A DNA stretch of 64,000 bases, taken from positions 128,087-192,086 of the forward strand of contig MU270106.1 of NCBI GenBank assembly GCA_021432635.1. The letters are read 5' to 3'. Both the position numbers and the translations under genes were made by a program. The notes below the pieces were generated by a model. It worked only from the letters and a program-made list of their open reading frames with translations, had not been told where the DNA came from and searched no databases. Below are positions 32,957 to 45,183 of this stretch, one piece after another. Source of the DNA: Thozetella sp. PMI_491. Its lineage: Eukaryota; Ascomycota; Sordariomycetes; Chaetosphaeriales; Chaetosphaeriaceae. Positions within the stretch are counted from its first letter, which is position 1, and every line of letters starts with the position of its first letter.

Positions 32957-34756
32957 ATGGGCCTGCTTCCTAGGGAGCTCAGCCTCTCAAGCTCCGCCTT
33001 GACCGGCCTCGTCACGAGCCCTACAGAGGATGATCCGTACCGATACCAGGTCGGTTTCGGTAATCATCATATCTCGGAGGCAGTCCCTGGAGCTTTGCCG
33101 CGTAATGGAACCAACCTGCCGCAAAAGTGCCACCTCGATCTCTACGCCGAACATCTGAATGGGACGTCGTTCATCTCCTCGCGTGACACCGTCTCCAACC
33201 TGTACGTATGCTATATTTCACGCATCGCAGGGGAGGGATACCTAATCGAATGATCTAGCTGGCTCTACCGAGTCCGACCTAGCGTTGCCCATACGCCGCT
33301 TCGTCCGTCCAAACCTACATCAGACGTATGAATTCCGCTGCACGTTCCGTCCAACCCAGTCCCGGACCGGCTAACATATGTGCACAAAGATCGAGTCATG
33401 TTTTCTCCCAACGAATCCAAATGTGGCTTTCACACCTCTAGGCCATACATGGGGGCCTCTCAAGGCGCCTGCGTCCGGAGAGAAGATAACATTCATGGAA
33501 GGCCTGAAGACTGTATGCGGCCATGGGGATCCTACTCTCAAAGAAGGACTTGTCGTCCACCAGTACCTCTTCAACACCAACATGGACCGGCAAGCTTATG
33601 TGAACAACGACGGAGATTTCCTCTTGGTGCCCCAGCGTGGAGGGTTAGATATCCAAACGGAACTCGGTCACCTACGGGTCCAACCTGGAGCTATCGCCGT
33701 CATTCCGGCCAGCATCCGCTTTGCCGTCCGTATTGTCCCGGGTAACTTTAACCCCGACTCCCAGGACTCGTCCCAGATCGAGTCTGTCGCAGCCGGATAT
33801 GCACTAGAGATCTTCGGTACGCACTTTGCACTGCCCGAGCTCGGCCCCATCGGCGCGAACGGACTCGCTCACGTCCGGGATTTCGAGTACCCCGTGGCAA
33901 GCTTCGAGTTGGATCCGCCAGCCGCCTCTTCGGAGGAAGCCTCTCTCGTGCTGCCTCCCTGGGTCATCACCATCAAGTTGGCCGGCAAGCATTACAACTA
34001 CACACAAGCACACACTCCATTCGACGTGGTCGCCTGGCACGGCTGCTACGCTCCATACAAATACGACCTCTCGCGCTTTCACCACCTCACAGCCAACACA
34101 GATCAACTCGACCCGACCGCGTACACGGTACTGACGGCTCCAAGCAAGTGGCCCGGCGTGAGCTTGATGGACTTTTGCATCTTCGCCGAGAAGTGGGCGG
34201 TGGCCCAGAACACTATCCGGATCCCGTACCACCACCGCACCATGGCGACCGAACTGGTCGGGATCATCAAGGGCAAATACGGGGGCAGCGTCCGGGATCT
34301 CGAGGCGGGTGGGCTGAGCTTTGAGCAGAGCTACATGCCGCACGGCGAGAGCTACGAGGCATGGATGCGAGCGAGGGAGTCGGAACAGGGAGCGATGAAA
34401 GTCGGGGAAGGTTTCTTAGGTAAGCTGCGATGGTGTCTATTGTGAACAAGTGTTCCGTCTAACTTCTGGCGCAGGCTTCATGTTCCACGTCTCTTCGCAT
34501 GTTGGTCTCACTAAATGGGCAACGGAGAGGCATCCCGACATTCGCAGTACGTAGGATATCTCTCTTGGCAAATTGCATCAAGACTAAAATTTACCTAGTG
34601 GAAGTACCGGGGTTCTGGGACTCGCTCCAGGGCCACTTCGTCGACAACACGGCCGAGATCAACGAGACCCTGGCTGCGGCTGGCATGCCGACGCTGGAGA
34701 CGACCATTCGCTACGGAAATCCCTCTCCGCCATTGTCGGTCCACAATGTCGAGTGA
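32957..34756 (+). CDS. Homogentisate 1,2-dioxygenase family ring-cleaving dioxygenase
   Basis: Five exons: 32957-33201, 33259-33325, 33390-34419, 34475-34546 and 34599-34756; 523 residues. The N-terminal block [21 protein letters not shown] and the [11 protein letters not shown] block are family hallmarks. The iron ligands of human HGD (His335, Glu341, His371) match His386 (PYHHRT), Glu392 (ATELVG) and His422 (MPHG) with identical spacing of 6 and 30, and the closing [18 protein letters not shown] is also conserved. So an active Fe(II) extradiol-type enzyme is likely. The protein is longer than the usual 430-470, with an extended C-terminus ([19 protein letters not shown]). Neighbours are a Baeyer-Villiger enzyme and a maleylacetate reductase, not maleylacetoacetate isomerase and fumarylacetoacetase, so the substrate may be another hydroquinone rather than homogentisate. 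Confidence 0.9.
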
Positions 34757-35418
34757 ATGAACCTGTTTCGACGTTTTGCAAAATGCCCACTCAACTCAAA
34801 TTTTTGGTTTCCCCTATTTTATATTCGATCGTCGTTGCTCCCTTCAGAGGTATGGGCACATACAAGGGAGGCCGATGCCTCTTGTCCCTGCATGTTTCAC
34901 GATATCCGGCATTGTGACGAGGAACTGGCAAGGGCGATCCAGCAGTAACATCATCATTCTATCACCCCAGAAAAAAGAACGAACTAGCTACCTACCTATG
35001 TAAATTACGAAATGGTATCAAGTGTGCGATTACAAGTAATGGGGAAAACTTTGGAGTGAGCTGTTTCGGCCCCCACACTTCCTCCTAGCCCGTTAGTCGT
35101 CGACCTGCCGCTCGTACATGATCATATGACCTCGTCCTTTCGGCAAAAAGTATTAAACGTCAAGGTCTGTGCACAGAGGCAATCAATCTCATTTGCTGCG
35201 TCACTGTTTGGTCAACAAAAGGGGGCTCAACTGCATTCAGCTGGCAACTACGCCGCACCCCGGCGTAGGCTCCCTATCAGTTCGGTTTGAAGGTAGGCGC
35301 TCTTTATTGGTATGCTATCGCTAATACACGGTATTGTGATCTGCCCAAGAAATAATCTTCCATTGTCGGCCACTACGTAGGGCTCTGCGAAGTGTCCGAC
35401 AAACAACATTGGATCCAC
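34757..35418. other. Intergenic stretch between convergent cluster genes
   Basis: About 660 bp between the stops of the ring-cleaving dioxygenase (+) and the flavin monooxygenase (-). It is AT-rich around 34945-35020. No gene recognised. Confidence 0.5.
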
Positions 35419-37370
35419 TTAGATCTTGGTAAAGGGATCATCAAAATACCACACAGGATCTCCGTCTACGCTTGACTCGCAGTGGGTGAAACCGTTGCCC
35501 ATAAATTGGAAACGGTTTTCGGTCTTGTAGTCGATGTCGTAGTCTTCCCACCGCGGGGTCTTCAACATCTCAAAGAAATGAAGCCTGGAGCCCGGGTAGA
35601 TAGCCGTCACTGGCCCGTGGATTTTGCCGTTCTTGAACCAGGAGCGGCAGGCTGGTACGTTGATCATTAGCTCATGCATACTTAGATCTACGGCCTTTCG
35701 AGATGAAGGAGAACCTACGAGAGGACCACGCTAGCCGCTTCATCAGCTCGTGGGTGTGGTTGTAGAACTCCTTGATCACCTTATCCTTGGGCTCGAATGC
35801 CTTGATGTTTTCTGTCTGCATCTTTTCAATCATCTGGAAGATGTATCGTGTGTACCACTCCATGATAGGCAAGATGGAACTGTGGCTGGAAGGGCTGTTC
35901 GGCCCCGTCAAGACTGCGCACCGAGCGGTTAGTACGAAGGGACCACGCGACGGCGATTTCGGTAAATAGAAAGCCCGCTTAATCTGACTCACGGAAAAAG
36001 TTGGGGAAGTTCTGGGCCGTGATTCCAAGGTAGCCCTGGGGGAAATCGCCAAACTGCTCCTTAATGTCCGAGTTCTTCCTGCCAATGAGGCGGAAGTGAG
36101 GCGTAAAAGAGGTATCGAACCCTGTCGCGCATACAACGACATCTACCGGGTGCTCAATGCCCGACTCATCCACGATGCCGGTCTCGGTCAACCGTGTCAC
36201 ACTCTCGTGGATGACTTGGACGTTCTCTTTTGACAAGCTCTCAAGATAGCCGGAGCCCGGTGTCATGCGGCGGCATCCTAGCGCGAACTCGGGGATCAGC
36301 TTTGCCGCCAACTTGGGGTTGTTCAGCTTCTCCTCCATGATGTTCCCGATGAGCTCGCGTGCCTTCTTTTGGTCTTCCGAGTTGAGGTGCATGAGGTTAA
36401 AGCGCTTGTTCAGCTCGCCCTCAACGGCGCGGCAGTACTTCAGATACTCTTCGGGATTCTCATTGAAGTTCTTAAGCTGTTCGGGCGAGTACTCGAAATT
36501 CGTACCGCCCGGGCCGGCGTGCTTCGCACCGAAGCCGGTCGTGATCCAAACTGATGACCGCAAGAAAGCAATGAGCTTTCCTACACAAGGTTGAATATTG
36601 GGCACGATCTGGACGGCCGAGGAGCCGCCTCCAATCACGGCGACGGTCTTTCCGGTCAGATCGAAAGAGTTGTCCCATTGCGCTGAGTGCATAAGCTTTC
36701 CCTTGAAGACGTCGAGGCCAGGGATGTCAGGGTATTTCCACGAGTTGAGCACGCCCGAAGCCGAGATGAGAATGTCGCACCAGTCGTCCACCTGGGTGCC
36801 GTCGGAGGCAACGATCTTGAGCTTGTACTGGCCGGATTCCTCATCCCACGTCGCGCTCTCGACCTTTGTGTTGAGCTTCACATACTTCTCCAAGTTGTAT
36901 TTGACAGAGACATCCTTGAAGTATTGCCAGATCTCCTCGGATGACGAATAGAAATGCGACCAATTGGGGTTGCGGGCCCAGGTGTACTGGTACGAGTGAC
37001 TGGGGATATCACAGGTGCAGCCGGGGTAGCTAGCGCGGAGAGTCAGCCATACGCGCATATCGAATCCATGGGCAGTTGTAAGCGCTTACCGGTTCTCGAG
37101 CCAAGTGCCACCGACGTCCGCATTCTTCTCATAGATCTGCAGGTCTATCCGCTCCAACGCCCGCTCGGCTTTGTAGGCAATCTGCAGCCCGGCAGCACCA
37201 GCGCCGACGCATACGATGCGGAGTTGCCTCTTTTCGAAGAGCGGGTGTTCCGAGATGCGGTACCCTTCAAAGTCTTGGTTATACCAGGAGTTCAGGTGCA
37301 CCGCGTCCGACGCGGGTATGAGGCCCGGGTCTGGCGCGCCAGAAATCTCCATGATACGGGCAGGGGCCAT
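35419..37370 (-). CDS. Baeyer-Villiger-type flavin monooxygenase
   Basis: Four exons: 37370-37090, 37029-35993, 35913-35719 and 35651-35419; 581 residues. The FAD site is CVGAGAAGLQIAY, the NADPH site is VIGGGSSAVQIV, and between them at residues 202-212 lies FKGKLMHSAQW, which fits the Baeyer-Villiger fingerprint FxGxxxHxxxW. The second FAD motif is VDVVVCATGFDTSF. Such enzymes insert oxygen next to a ketone to form an ester or lactone. The exon 3/4 junction gives WSSPCRSWFKNG, the conserved C-terminal block. An in-frame ATG nine codons upstream (37397) is an alternative start. It is divergent from the maleylacetate reductase gene, and an esterase lies in the same cluster, which is the partner expected downstream of a Baeyer-Villiger step. 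Confidence 0.9.
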
Positions 37371-38131
37371 GGTTGCTTCCGTTCCCTCTTTGACCACGGA
37401 CGGGGAAGTATTCTGCCAGGGGGTCTACAGAGGAGGGGTATGAATGTGGGTAGCCTTTGGGAAGTGAAGTCAAATCTCGTGATGTCTTGGATGGCGTAAG
37501 TAACGAAGCAGTCTAGTCTCTCTCGGCGACGCACACCAAGATATTTCAATGTTTGCGCATCCGGTAACCGGCACGAAGAGCTACAAACTGGAAGATGGTG
37601 ACGCTGGAAATTCCGAATAATCGTCCGACTAAGGGGACCGGTCGCCTTCGGCATCAGGGGCCCGATACTCGCTGGCCCTTGATCAGGCGAGCCCCGTGCG
37701 GGGAATTAGCGCGAATGCCCCCCAGACAAAGCCGCAGCATCTCCGCATTCCCCAGGCCACCCGACGGACCCGACACACGCGATCAGGTCGCCATCGAGCT
37801 AGCGCGTGACGCTTGCCTCGCCCCAGACCTAGCCTGCTAGCCTAAGCCTGCCGTCGGATACCAAAACTTTCCCCAGGCGCTTACTCCAAGACCGACCCCT
37901 CATCGCGAAGTGTTCTCGGCGCGGGGTAGCGAAGAATGGCTCTCGCGAGGGCCAATAGTGCCTGCGAGAGCTACACCACTGTGCCGGCTACCCGACATAG
38001 ATCTGCCCTGGCCAGCCTGCGTCTTGTCTGTTGTCGACGTCCCGAAGACGCTGAATATCAGAACCCGCCAGGCCAGCTGTGTGACGTGCTCTCTCAACGG
38101 CTGATCGTCACTCGCCACCAATCTCACAACA
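37371..38131. other. Divergent promoter, monooxygenase / maleylacetate reductase
   Basis: About 760 bp that must drive both genes. It holds the palindrome CCGGTAACCGG (37561-37571), which includes CGG-N3-CCG, and a directly repeated CCG pair near 37613-37627. No gene recognised. Confidence 0.5.
37562..37570. promoter_or_regulatory. CGG-N3-CCG element in a divergent cluster promoter
   Basis: CGGTAACCG sits inside an 11-bp perfect palindrome, about 190 bp upstream of the monooxygenase start. It has the same half-sites and spacing as the element at 32891-32899, as expected for one dimeric Zn2Cys6 regulator. Confidence 0.3.
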
Positions 38132-39535
38132 ATGGATGCCACTGAGACGTACAAACCGGCCTTCGATGAGCCCCCTGGCACCAACCTTGCTGGTATCCCT
38201 ATCACCGGCCTGGTGCTCCCGTCACCATACATGTCCTATGGCCGCCCGTACCACGAGTCTTGCGTTAAGCACGTACGGGAGACGTTCAAGGCGTCGAGGG
38301 TCTACATCGTCGTATCCGGATCGCTGGCGCGGAACACCGACAAGCTCGAGACACTGATCGACGCGTTGGGGAAGGAAACTGTGGTGGGCGTCCGGAAAGG
38401 CATCACACCCCACACCCCTTGGTCTGAGATCCTCAGCATCACCGCCGAGTGCCGCGCGGCCAAGGTAGACTGCGTCGTCACGCTGGGAGCTGGGAGCACG
38501 ACGGACGGCGCGAAGCTAGTCGTCCTGGTAATAGCCCTTCCGTTTCCTCTGCTGCATCTTGACTTGCTCCTCTAACACGCGCCGCTAGTGCCTTGCCAAC
38601 GACATCTCAGAGCCATCCCAGCTGGCGCGCTACTCAGTAGAGAGTACCGACATCCCTACTGATGTCAAGCAGCCCACCGTGCCCCTAATCACCATTCCGA
38701 CGAGTTTGTCCGGCGGCGAGTACTTCAGCCTGGCTGGCGGCACCGACGATGCGACGAATCATAAGCAGGGCTTCCTGCACTCGGGTATGGGCTCGAAGCT
38801 GGTGATCCTCGACCCCGAGCTCAGCATACTCACGCCCGCCTACCATTGGCTCAGCACGGGCATCCGCAGCGTCGACCACTGCGTGGAGGCGCTCTGCTGC
38901 TTGACGGCGACCGAGGCGTCCGACGACAGGGCGGAGCGCGGGCTGAGACTCCTAGTGCCTAGCCTCCTCAAGTCTAAGACGGATCCAAGCGACGTTACCG
39001 CGCGCCACCGGTCACAGCTGGCGGTGAATCTCGCCATGTTCAACGTCCGCGCAGGCATCCCCATGGGCGGAAGCCATGCGATCGGGCACCAGCTAGGTAC
39101 AGACTCGGGCGGCAGGGGAGCGAACTATGGCGTTTGTTAACTTTTGGGACAGGACCTTTAGGAGTCCCTCACGGGATTACGAGCTGCATCATGTGTCCCG
39201 CTGTCATGAAGTACAACATTCGATACGGCAGCGACATACCTGAAATTGCAGCGCGTCAGAAAAAGGTGCGGGACATTCTGTGGTCGGAGCCCGACGTAGC
39301 CAAGGCCCTGGAGGCGGCGGGTCTGTCGCCGGACTCGGCCGACCTCGGCGACCTTCTGGACGCCATCATTCGCGCGCTCGACCTGCCGCGCACGCTAGCG
39401 GCGCTCGATATCTCGCCCGACGTGATCCCGGCGCTCTCAAAGAGGGCACTGGACGACTTCTGGGCGCCTACAAATCCTGTCCCACTGCTGAAGGCGGAGC
39501 AGGTGCAAGAGATCCTCGAGGTTGTGGCGCAGTAA
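38132..39535 (+). CDS. Iron-type alcohol dehydrogenase, maleylacetate-reductase-like
   Basis: Three exons: 38132-38527, 38589-39096 and 39153-39535; 428 residues. The nucleotide-binding segment VDCVVTLGAGSTTDGAKLV (GGGSxxD-like) and the ITIPTSLSGGEYFSLAGGTD block are typical of maleylacetate reductases within the group III alcohol dehydrogenases. Metal or catalytic His are His295 and His299 (GGSHAIGHQLG) and His308 (GVPHGIT). These enzymes reduce maleylacetate to 3-oxoadipate with NAD(P)H, the exit step of hydroquinone, hydroxyquinol and resorcinol catabolism. Length is somewhat above the bacterial 350-360 because of an N-terminal extension. Its presence next to a ring-cleaving dioxygenase is the main clue that the cluster feeds 3-oxoadipate. 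Confidence 0.88.
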
Positions 39536-39590
39536 AGTTATTTTGTACATATACATCCATATAGCGTATTGGCTACGTAAGTAGGTACTG

Positions 39591-41867
39591 TTACACTATC
39601 GAGAAGTAGCATCCAAATAGCTTCATCGACAATTCCCGGTCGTCCACTCTTGCCTGCTGTGCCTGCTGCTCCTTAATTAGCTCCCTCAGAAGCACCGCCG
39701 CCCGCTTCGCGTTCCGCGTCGCCCCCGAGCTGAGCCGGAAAGGCGGCAGCGTGTTTGCATCCGTCATCTCGTTCTGCAGTACGGGCTTGGCCTCGCCCAG
39801 AGCCTCGAGCTGCTCGATGGCCCAGGTCTGCTGGGAAGGGTCTAGGCACTCTGTCCCAAACAAGAAGAGAGGCCACAGGAGGCTTGGGTGGATGACCTTG
39901 CGCAGGGGGCCGTTGACCTCTTCTCCGTAGGCCCGCTGCATATTGTGCCATACTTCGACTAGCGCCCGCTTCGTCAGGGTCGAGTGCGGGAAGTTCCACC
40001 AGCTCACACGGTGCAGGTAGACAAACAGGATCCAGAAACTGGCCAGATACACGCTGAATATCTCCTCTAGTCGCGTGGCGATGTCCGGAGAGACTACGGC
40101 CATCAGCTGCTCTGCAGCGACCGAGATGATGGCCGGGCGGTAGTCCCACAGCTCGAAGAGCTCGGACTCAAGCTGCTTGCATGCTGTGATGACCTCGTAC
40201 TCGTCGTCGCTTGTCGAGCGCTTCCGGTGGTGTTTGTCGTGGGCGCTGATGCGCCGGCAGTACGACTGCGACGTCAAATACCACTCGAGTGCCGGCTGTA
40301 GGATGGTGTTGAGCATGACCTGCTTGACCTGCCCCATCCTCAGCAGCGGGGAACGCGAGTCTTCGGCCGGCGAGTGGTGCGATTCGCCGGGGGATTGCTC
40401 TGAGACTGACAGCTCCGAGTCGTCCGGATCTCTCTCGTTGTCATTCTCGCCGTGGTCTAGGGACGAGGTAATCTGGGTGGGATAATGTGACACCACCTCG
40501 AGGGACTTGGGCGACAAGAGGTGCTCGCCCCCGAGATGGGTCGCTTTGCTGTCCAGCGTGTTGAGCCATGAGAGCAACTGCTGCGAGTACCGGCTCCAGG
40601 TCGCGTCGCTGGTGATGACAGCATCGGCCAGATGGCGTGGGAAGAGCATCGACTGCGTGTCTTGGTCACGAATCACCTCGAACCATGAGAGTAGAAAGAT
40701 GGCGGCTAGTAGGTGCTCCCGGGTCTTGGGCTTGAGCTCTGCGTGCTTGGACAGCTTCATCTCGATCTCGGCCCGCGCAGCGGCGTGACGCTCGAGGATC
40801 CGCATCATGCAGGCCTCACGACCCTGGTCCTGCTCCCGCTCCGTCTCGTCGATGACGAGAAGCTCGATTAGGCACAGCAGCGAGCTCCGGACCGCGCGGG
40901 ATTGGTCGCTTAGCTTGCAGAGGTAGTGCTGGAGGCGGCGCCAGCGCTCGAAGCCTCCAATCAAGATGGCCGCCGGCGGCTGCACGATCTTGCGGAAAAG
41001 CTGGAGCAGATGGGCGGAGTTATCGCCGTCCGAATCGCGTCGGTCCCTGAGCTCCAAGACCCTGGACGATGCGAGACTTTCGTTCGTGTACCGCCGGAGC
41101 GCAGCTTGGCGAGGAGGGACCGCCGCGGCCTCGGTTCCACCCCGTGCCGGAGACGACGAAGGTTGGGATGGATTCGTATTCACTGGCATCGAACTCTCCG
41201 CGCTGGAGAATCCCGCGCTTAAACCGCCCGAGGTGGCGTGTTGGAACGCGTTGCCAGGTGGGCTGTCGACGTCCGGGAGCATGCAAGAGAACTCGCCGGC
41301 CCACGATGTGTTCAGATCGGAAAAGATGTCATTGAACTCAAATCGCCTAGAAGCGTCCCAGAACATGGCACTGTTGGGGTTGGGTGTGGCCTGACCGCTA
41401 CGGGAATAGGGGTTGAATGCGGGCTGCCCGCCAGCGGATCCAAACTCATGCGCATTGGGCGGGTTCCTCGGGGTTCGACGTGCGAGAGACAGGCTGAGGA
41501 AGTCGACATTGGTGTCGTGCGTCGAGTCGAACGGAGCAGGGGGGTCGGCCAGGTATGGCTGGCCGCTTGTCGCTGCCGGAGCCTGCCCGTCGTCCTGCCT
41601 GTCTGCAGCGCTGCGAGCCTGCCTCCATCGCTGGAGGGGCAGCTTGTAGACACAGTCCAGTTCGAGCCTCTGGCAGGCGCCGCAGCGCGGGTGCTTCTCG
41701 TCGCAGCGGACACGTCGCTTCTTGCAAGTCGCGCACCCGGACCGGGACCGCGGGCCCGACCTGCCTAGGCGGGTCCTCCCAGCCGTGGTGGTCCGCGAGG
41801 CGTCCTCCGCGTCCGGGTTGCTTGGTTCGGAGGGGTGGGGCTGCGAAGCGACAGGGTTGGCCTCCAT
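39591..41867 (-). CDS. Zn2Cys6 transcription factor of the catabolic cluster
   Basis: A single exon of 758 residues from the ATG at 41867. The zinc cluster is Cys45-x2-Cys48-x6-Cys55-x6-Cys62-x2-Cys65-x6-Cys72 ([19 protein letters not shown]), preceded by Ser/Pro/Thr-rich sequence. Residues 80-290 look disordered. From about 300 the chain is helical, with the fungal C-terminal activator pattern ([34 protein letters not shown]) and acidic Asp/Glu/Ser stretches near 480. Such proteins bind CGG half-sites and respond to pathway substrates. It lies in the middle of the cluster, divergent from the transporter gene, so it is the likely local regulator. The frame is open for 41 codons further upstream, but the usual short leader before the zinc cluster favours 41867. 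Confidence 0.88.
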   Translation of the reverse strand: MEANPVASQPHPSEPSNPDAEDASRTTTAGRTRLGRSGPRSRSGCATCKKRRVRCDEKHPRCGACQRLELDCVYKLPLQRWRQARSAADRQDDGQAPAATSGQPYLADPPAPFDSTHDTNVDFLSLSLARRTPRNPPNAHEFGSAGGQPAFNPYSRSGQATPNPNSAMFWDASRRFEFNDIFSDLNTSWAGEFSCMLPDVDSPPGNAFQHATSGGLSAGFSSAESSMPVNTNPSQPSSSPARGGTEAAAVPPRQAALRRYTNESLASSRVLELRDRRDSDGDNSAHLLQLFRKIVQPPAAILIGGFERWRRLQHYLCKLSDQSRAVRSSLLCLIELLVIDETEREQDQGREACMMRILERHAAARAEIEMKLSKHAELKPKTREHLLAAIFLLSWFEVIRDQDTQSMLFPRHLADAVITSDATWSRYSQQLLSWLNTLDSKATHLGGEHLLSPKSLEVVSHYPTQITSSLDHGENDNERDPDDSELSVSEQSPGESHHSPAEDSRSPLLRMGQVKQVMLNTILQPALEWYLTSQSYCRRISAHDKHHRKRSTSDDEYEVITACKQLESELFELWDYRPAIISVAAEQLMAVVSPDIATRLEEIFSVYLASFWILFVYLHRVSWWNFPHSTLTKRALVEVWHNMQRAYGEEVNGPLRKVIHPSLLWPLFLFGTECLDPSQQTWAIEQLEALGEAKPVLQNEMTDANTLPPFRLSSGATRNAKRAAVLLRELIKEQQAQQARVDDRELSMKLFGCYFSIV

Positions 41868-42814
41868 TGCCCGACGAGCATCGCGATGTGAGGGAAGGGA
41901 GGGGTGGACGAGGAAGAGATGCGACGCGACAGTCGGTGGTAGACGACGAGAGGTAACGGAGACAAAAGAAGGCCTCGCTAACCCTGGCAAAGATACCCGA
42001 CGAGTGCTACCACGTCTGGTCCCGGGGGCCCCGTGGGCCTACGGGATCCTGGGGAGCAGTCAAAGCTGGGGAAATGCGGAGGGGTGGGGTCGAGGTGGAG
42101 GCACAGCCTCAGCAGAGGGGCTTGTGATCCTGGGGAAGACTCGGTAGGCTGGGGGATCTTAACCAAGCGGTCTTGGGGGTGGGGGGAGATTCCCCATCGT
42201 GCCAGTCGGCGCGAGGGAGTGGATATTGACGAGGAGCGCTTGTAACGCACTAGTGCATGGGCTTGGTTGCGGAGCGGGTGTTTTTGCTAGTAGCCAAACA
42301 AGCCAAACAAGCCAAACCAGGGGATGGGCGCCGTCTTGAGGGGTGTTTTTGGGGAGGCGAGCTAACCCCCCGCTAGGAAGCGGCGGGCACCAGCTACGAC
42401 CGCGTTCGTCGGCTGTCGGGTTTCTCGTCGTCGTATGCCCGGGCCCTAGACCCGGGGACGTGGTAGCGGAATATGGGGTTAGGACGCCATGGCCAATTTC
42501 ACGCCGAAGATTAGGTCGAATCTGGGGTAGGATAGGCGTCGGGCCTGCCAAGGGGGCCAGCCCGGGAGTCGAGCAGGCCGCTGCGACGATCTAGCCTCTG
42601 TCAACTTGAAGATATTACAAGGCAACGCGCTTCCCCAGATTTTCCAAAACGACACATATCGAGTTCTTCAAGAGCCCCCGGATGGACCCCATCTAGACCC
42701 TTGAACTGAACTTCCTCTTTGTCCCTCGTGTCTCTCCTGCTGCCTTAGGAGTTGTCTAATTCCATTTTTGCCACACATACCGGGCCTGCAGGAGCGCGCC
42801 CTCGCAACACCACC
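41868..42814. other. Divergent promoter, regulator / transporter
   Basis: About 950 bp. It contains three tandem AGCCAAACA-type 9-mers (42292-42318) and several single CGG/CCG triplets, but I found no CGG-N3-CCG element. No gene recognised. Confidence 0.5.
42292..42318. repeat. Three tandem 9-bp units
   Basis: AGCCAAACA, AGCCAAACA, AGCCAAACC in direct succession inside the regulator/transporter promoter. It could be a binding-site array or slippage. Confidence 0.8.
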
Positions 42815-44557
42815 ATGGCGTCCGACACGGTTGTCGAGCATGGCTACGCCGGCCATAGCAACAAGCGGCAGTTTCGCCCATACAACATCGCGGTCATTCT
42901 GGCCATGAGCTTTGGCTCCATTGCCATGGGCTACAGCGGCTCGATTATCGGTTCAACGCTCGCCCAGCCGTCCTTCCTCAAGTATTTCGAGCTCGATACA
43001 CGGCCCGATGCTACATCTCTCATCTCGGCCATGAACGGCCTCTTCCAGACAGGTGCCTTCATCGGGGCTCTCTGCATCTCCTTCGTCGGAGACCGTTGGG
43101 GCCGCAAGATGAGCATCGCCATCCCTGCCTTCCTCGTCGTCCTGTCCGGCGCCTTCCTCTCTGGCTCCGTTCATATTGGCATGTTCCTCACTTTCCGTTT
43201 CGTCTCCGGCATGGGATCCTTCTGGCTCCTCGGTTCTATCCCTGTTTGGATGACCGAGATCGTACCACCTAAGAACCGTGGCCTGCTGGTCGATATCCAC
43301 TCCGCTGCCTTGCTCTTCGGATACGCATGGGCCAGCTGGATGGGGTTTGCTTTCTACCAACTAGAAGGAGGAGACGTGAGTTTTTGCCCAGTTTCTATTA
43401 GACTTGGTGTTGCAAGCCAACGCTATGCCCGCTCAGATGCTGACCGTCATCCAAGAACCCGAATGTGTGGCGCGGTCCCATTGCGCTGCAGTGCCTCCCC
43501 GCTCTTATCGTTCTGGGTGCCATGCCTTTCTTGCCAGAGAGTCCTCGATACCTGATCCAGAAGGGCCGAACCGATGATGCTCGACGGGTGCTCTCGAAGC
43601 TCCACGAGGCGGAGGAGGCCGAGATTGAGTTTAGTCAGATCGAGGCCCAGATCTCAATGGACAATTCGCTCCCCAATTCTTGGAGCTCCCTCATCAACAA
43701 GAAGTCGTACCGGAAGCGAACTATCCTCGCCCTCGGCCTGGCGTGTGGAATTCAGTTCACCGGTGTGCTCGTCATCAACAGTACAGTTCCAGTCTTCCCT
43801 AGGTACATTTTCAGCTTTGCTAATACAATGAACAGACTACGGAGCCATCATCTACGGCGGCTTGGGCTATGGCGAAAAGACGATCCTGATGTACCACGCT
43901 GGCTTCAACACGCTGGCCTTCGGGTGTGGCCTCATTGCCATGTTCATTGTTGACCTCTTCCCCCGCAATCGACTCGTGGGCTTCGGTACAGCTATTGTCA
44001 CATCGTGCTTGACGGTTGAGGCAGCCTTGGTGGCCAACTTCCCCGTCGGCCCCAACCAAAACAATAATGCTCTGCGGGCGGCAGCAGCTATGACTTTCTG
44101 CTACATCGCGTTCGCCCAGCTCTTCCTTGACGGAACCCAATATGTCTAGTATGAGCGGCCCCACCTCCGCCTTTAACAGTCGAAGGCTAATCTCCATGTT
44201 TCTAGCTTTGCTGAGCTCTTCCCCAATCATCTACGCGCCAAGGGCATGACGATCGGCATGGGTGCCATATCGTTGATGAACATAATGTGGTTGCAGGCTG
44301 CGCCGACTGCTTTCAAGGAGATCTCGTGGAAGTTCTACCTCTGCTTCATCATCCCGGCCTATATCTTCTCCATCATCTGCTTCTTCTTCTACCCTAATAC
44401 TAAGGGCAAGCCCCTGGAGGAGATCGCTGCTATGTTCGGAGATGAGGTGCAGCAGGTTCACTACGGTGGCCCAGCGGTCCAAGAAGTGCAGGCGCAGCTG
44501 CAGGACAAGGACTCGCAGCTCACCGGTTCCGGTGCGGAGCACCACGAGAAGATCTAG
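42815..44557 (+). CDS. MFS transporter, sugar-porter family
   Basis: Four exons: 42815-43375, 43456-43780, 43836-44148 and 44206-44557; 516 residues. Twelve membrane segments are expected. Family marks are GDRWGRK after segment 2, RFVSGMGSF in segment 4, PESPRYLI before the central loop, NNYGAIIYGGLGYG in segment 7 (restored by the exon 2/3 join), QYVYFAELFPNHLRAKG and the terminal FFYPNTKGKPLEEI. Fungal sugar porters carry hexoses, disaccharides, quinate and other polyols or acids. In this cluster, uptake of the aromatic substrate or its glycoside is the simplest reading, but it is inference. Divergent from the regulator gene. The C-terminal tail is Gln/Glu-rich and cytosolic. Confidence 0.9.
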
Positions 44558-45183
44558 GCCTCGTTTAGGGAGGAAAACGATTGGATCTAGATATATTAGT
44601 TTGAGTCACACTCGAGGATGGATATGGATGTAGTAGCTACCTAGTTAAGGTTAGCTGAATGCAAATGCAGTGCCATTCTGCACCGTTCACAAGACACCAC
44701 CTCGATCATGCCCGAATATAGACCCGTGCGTGGCTGCTAGGCACGAGTCTCCACGTGAATATCGGGCGTTAGTCAGATTTCTCGCCACAGCTTTGAATGC
44801 ATCTTAAGTCCGAGTGGTGGCAGTAAGGCCAAAGTTCTTCGCCTGTCGGGATGAGGGGACGCCCGCACATTAGGCGGATTAGTCGTCCGTAATCGGATCT
44901 GCACCGCCATTGGTTCTCACGGTGTTGTCATTGTTTCCGAAAAGACCGGCGTTAGCTTCTCCTGCACATGCTAAGACAAATACGGACCAGATCCTGGATA
45001 TGGCGTATAGCGGGCCGGGTCAGTGCAAGAACACCCAACACCTATGAGGGATCCCGCCGTGCATCCTTTGTTAGCGGACCATTTTAACCTCGCTCTTGCT
45101 GTACAGCCCCGCCCCGCCTATTGCCATACTTGCTCGGCACTGAAGCATCACCACATAGCAAAGACACCTCGGAGACCCTGAAC
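44558..45183. other. Upstream region of the esterase gene
   Basis: About 625 bp with a CCG-N4-CGG arrangement near 44887-44896. No coding signal. Confidence 0.45.

Noticed and set aside
32957-34756. Calling the dioxygenase the tyrosine-pathway HmgA
   Set aside because: The family match is firm, but the neighbouring genes are not those of homogentisate degradation, so I kept the family name only and left the symbol empty.
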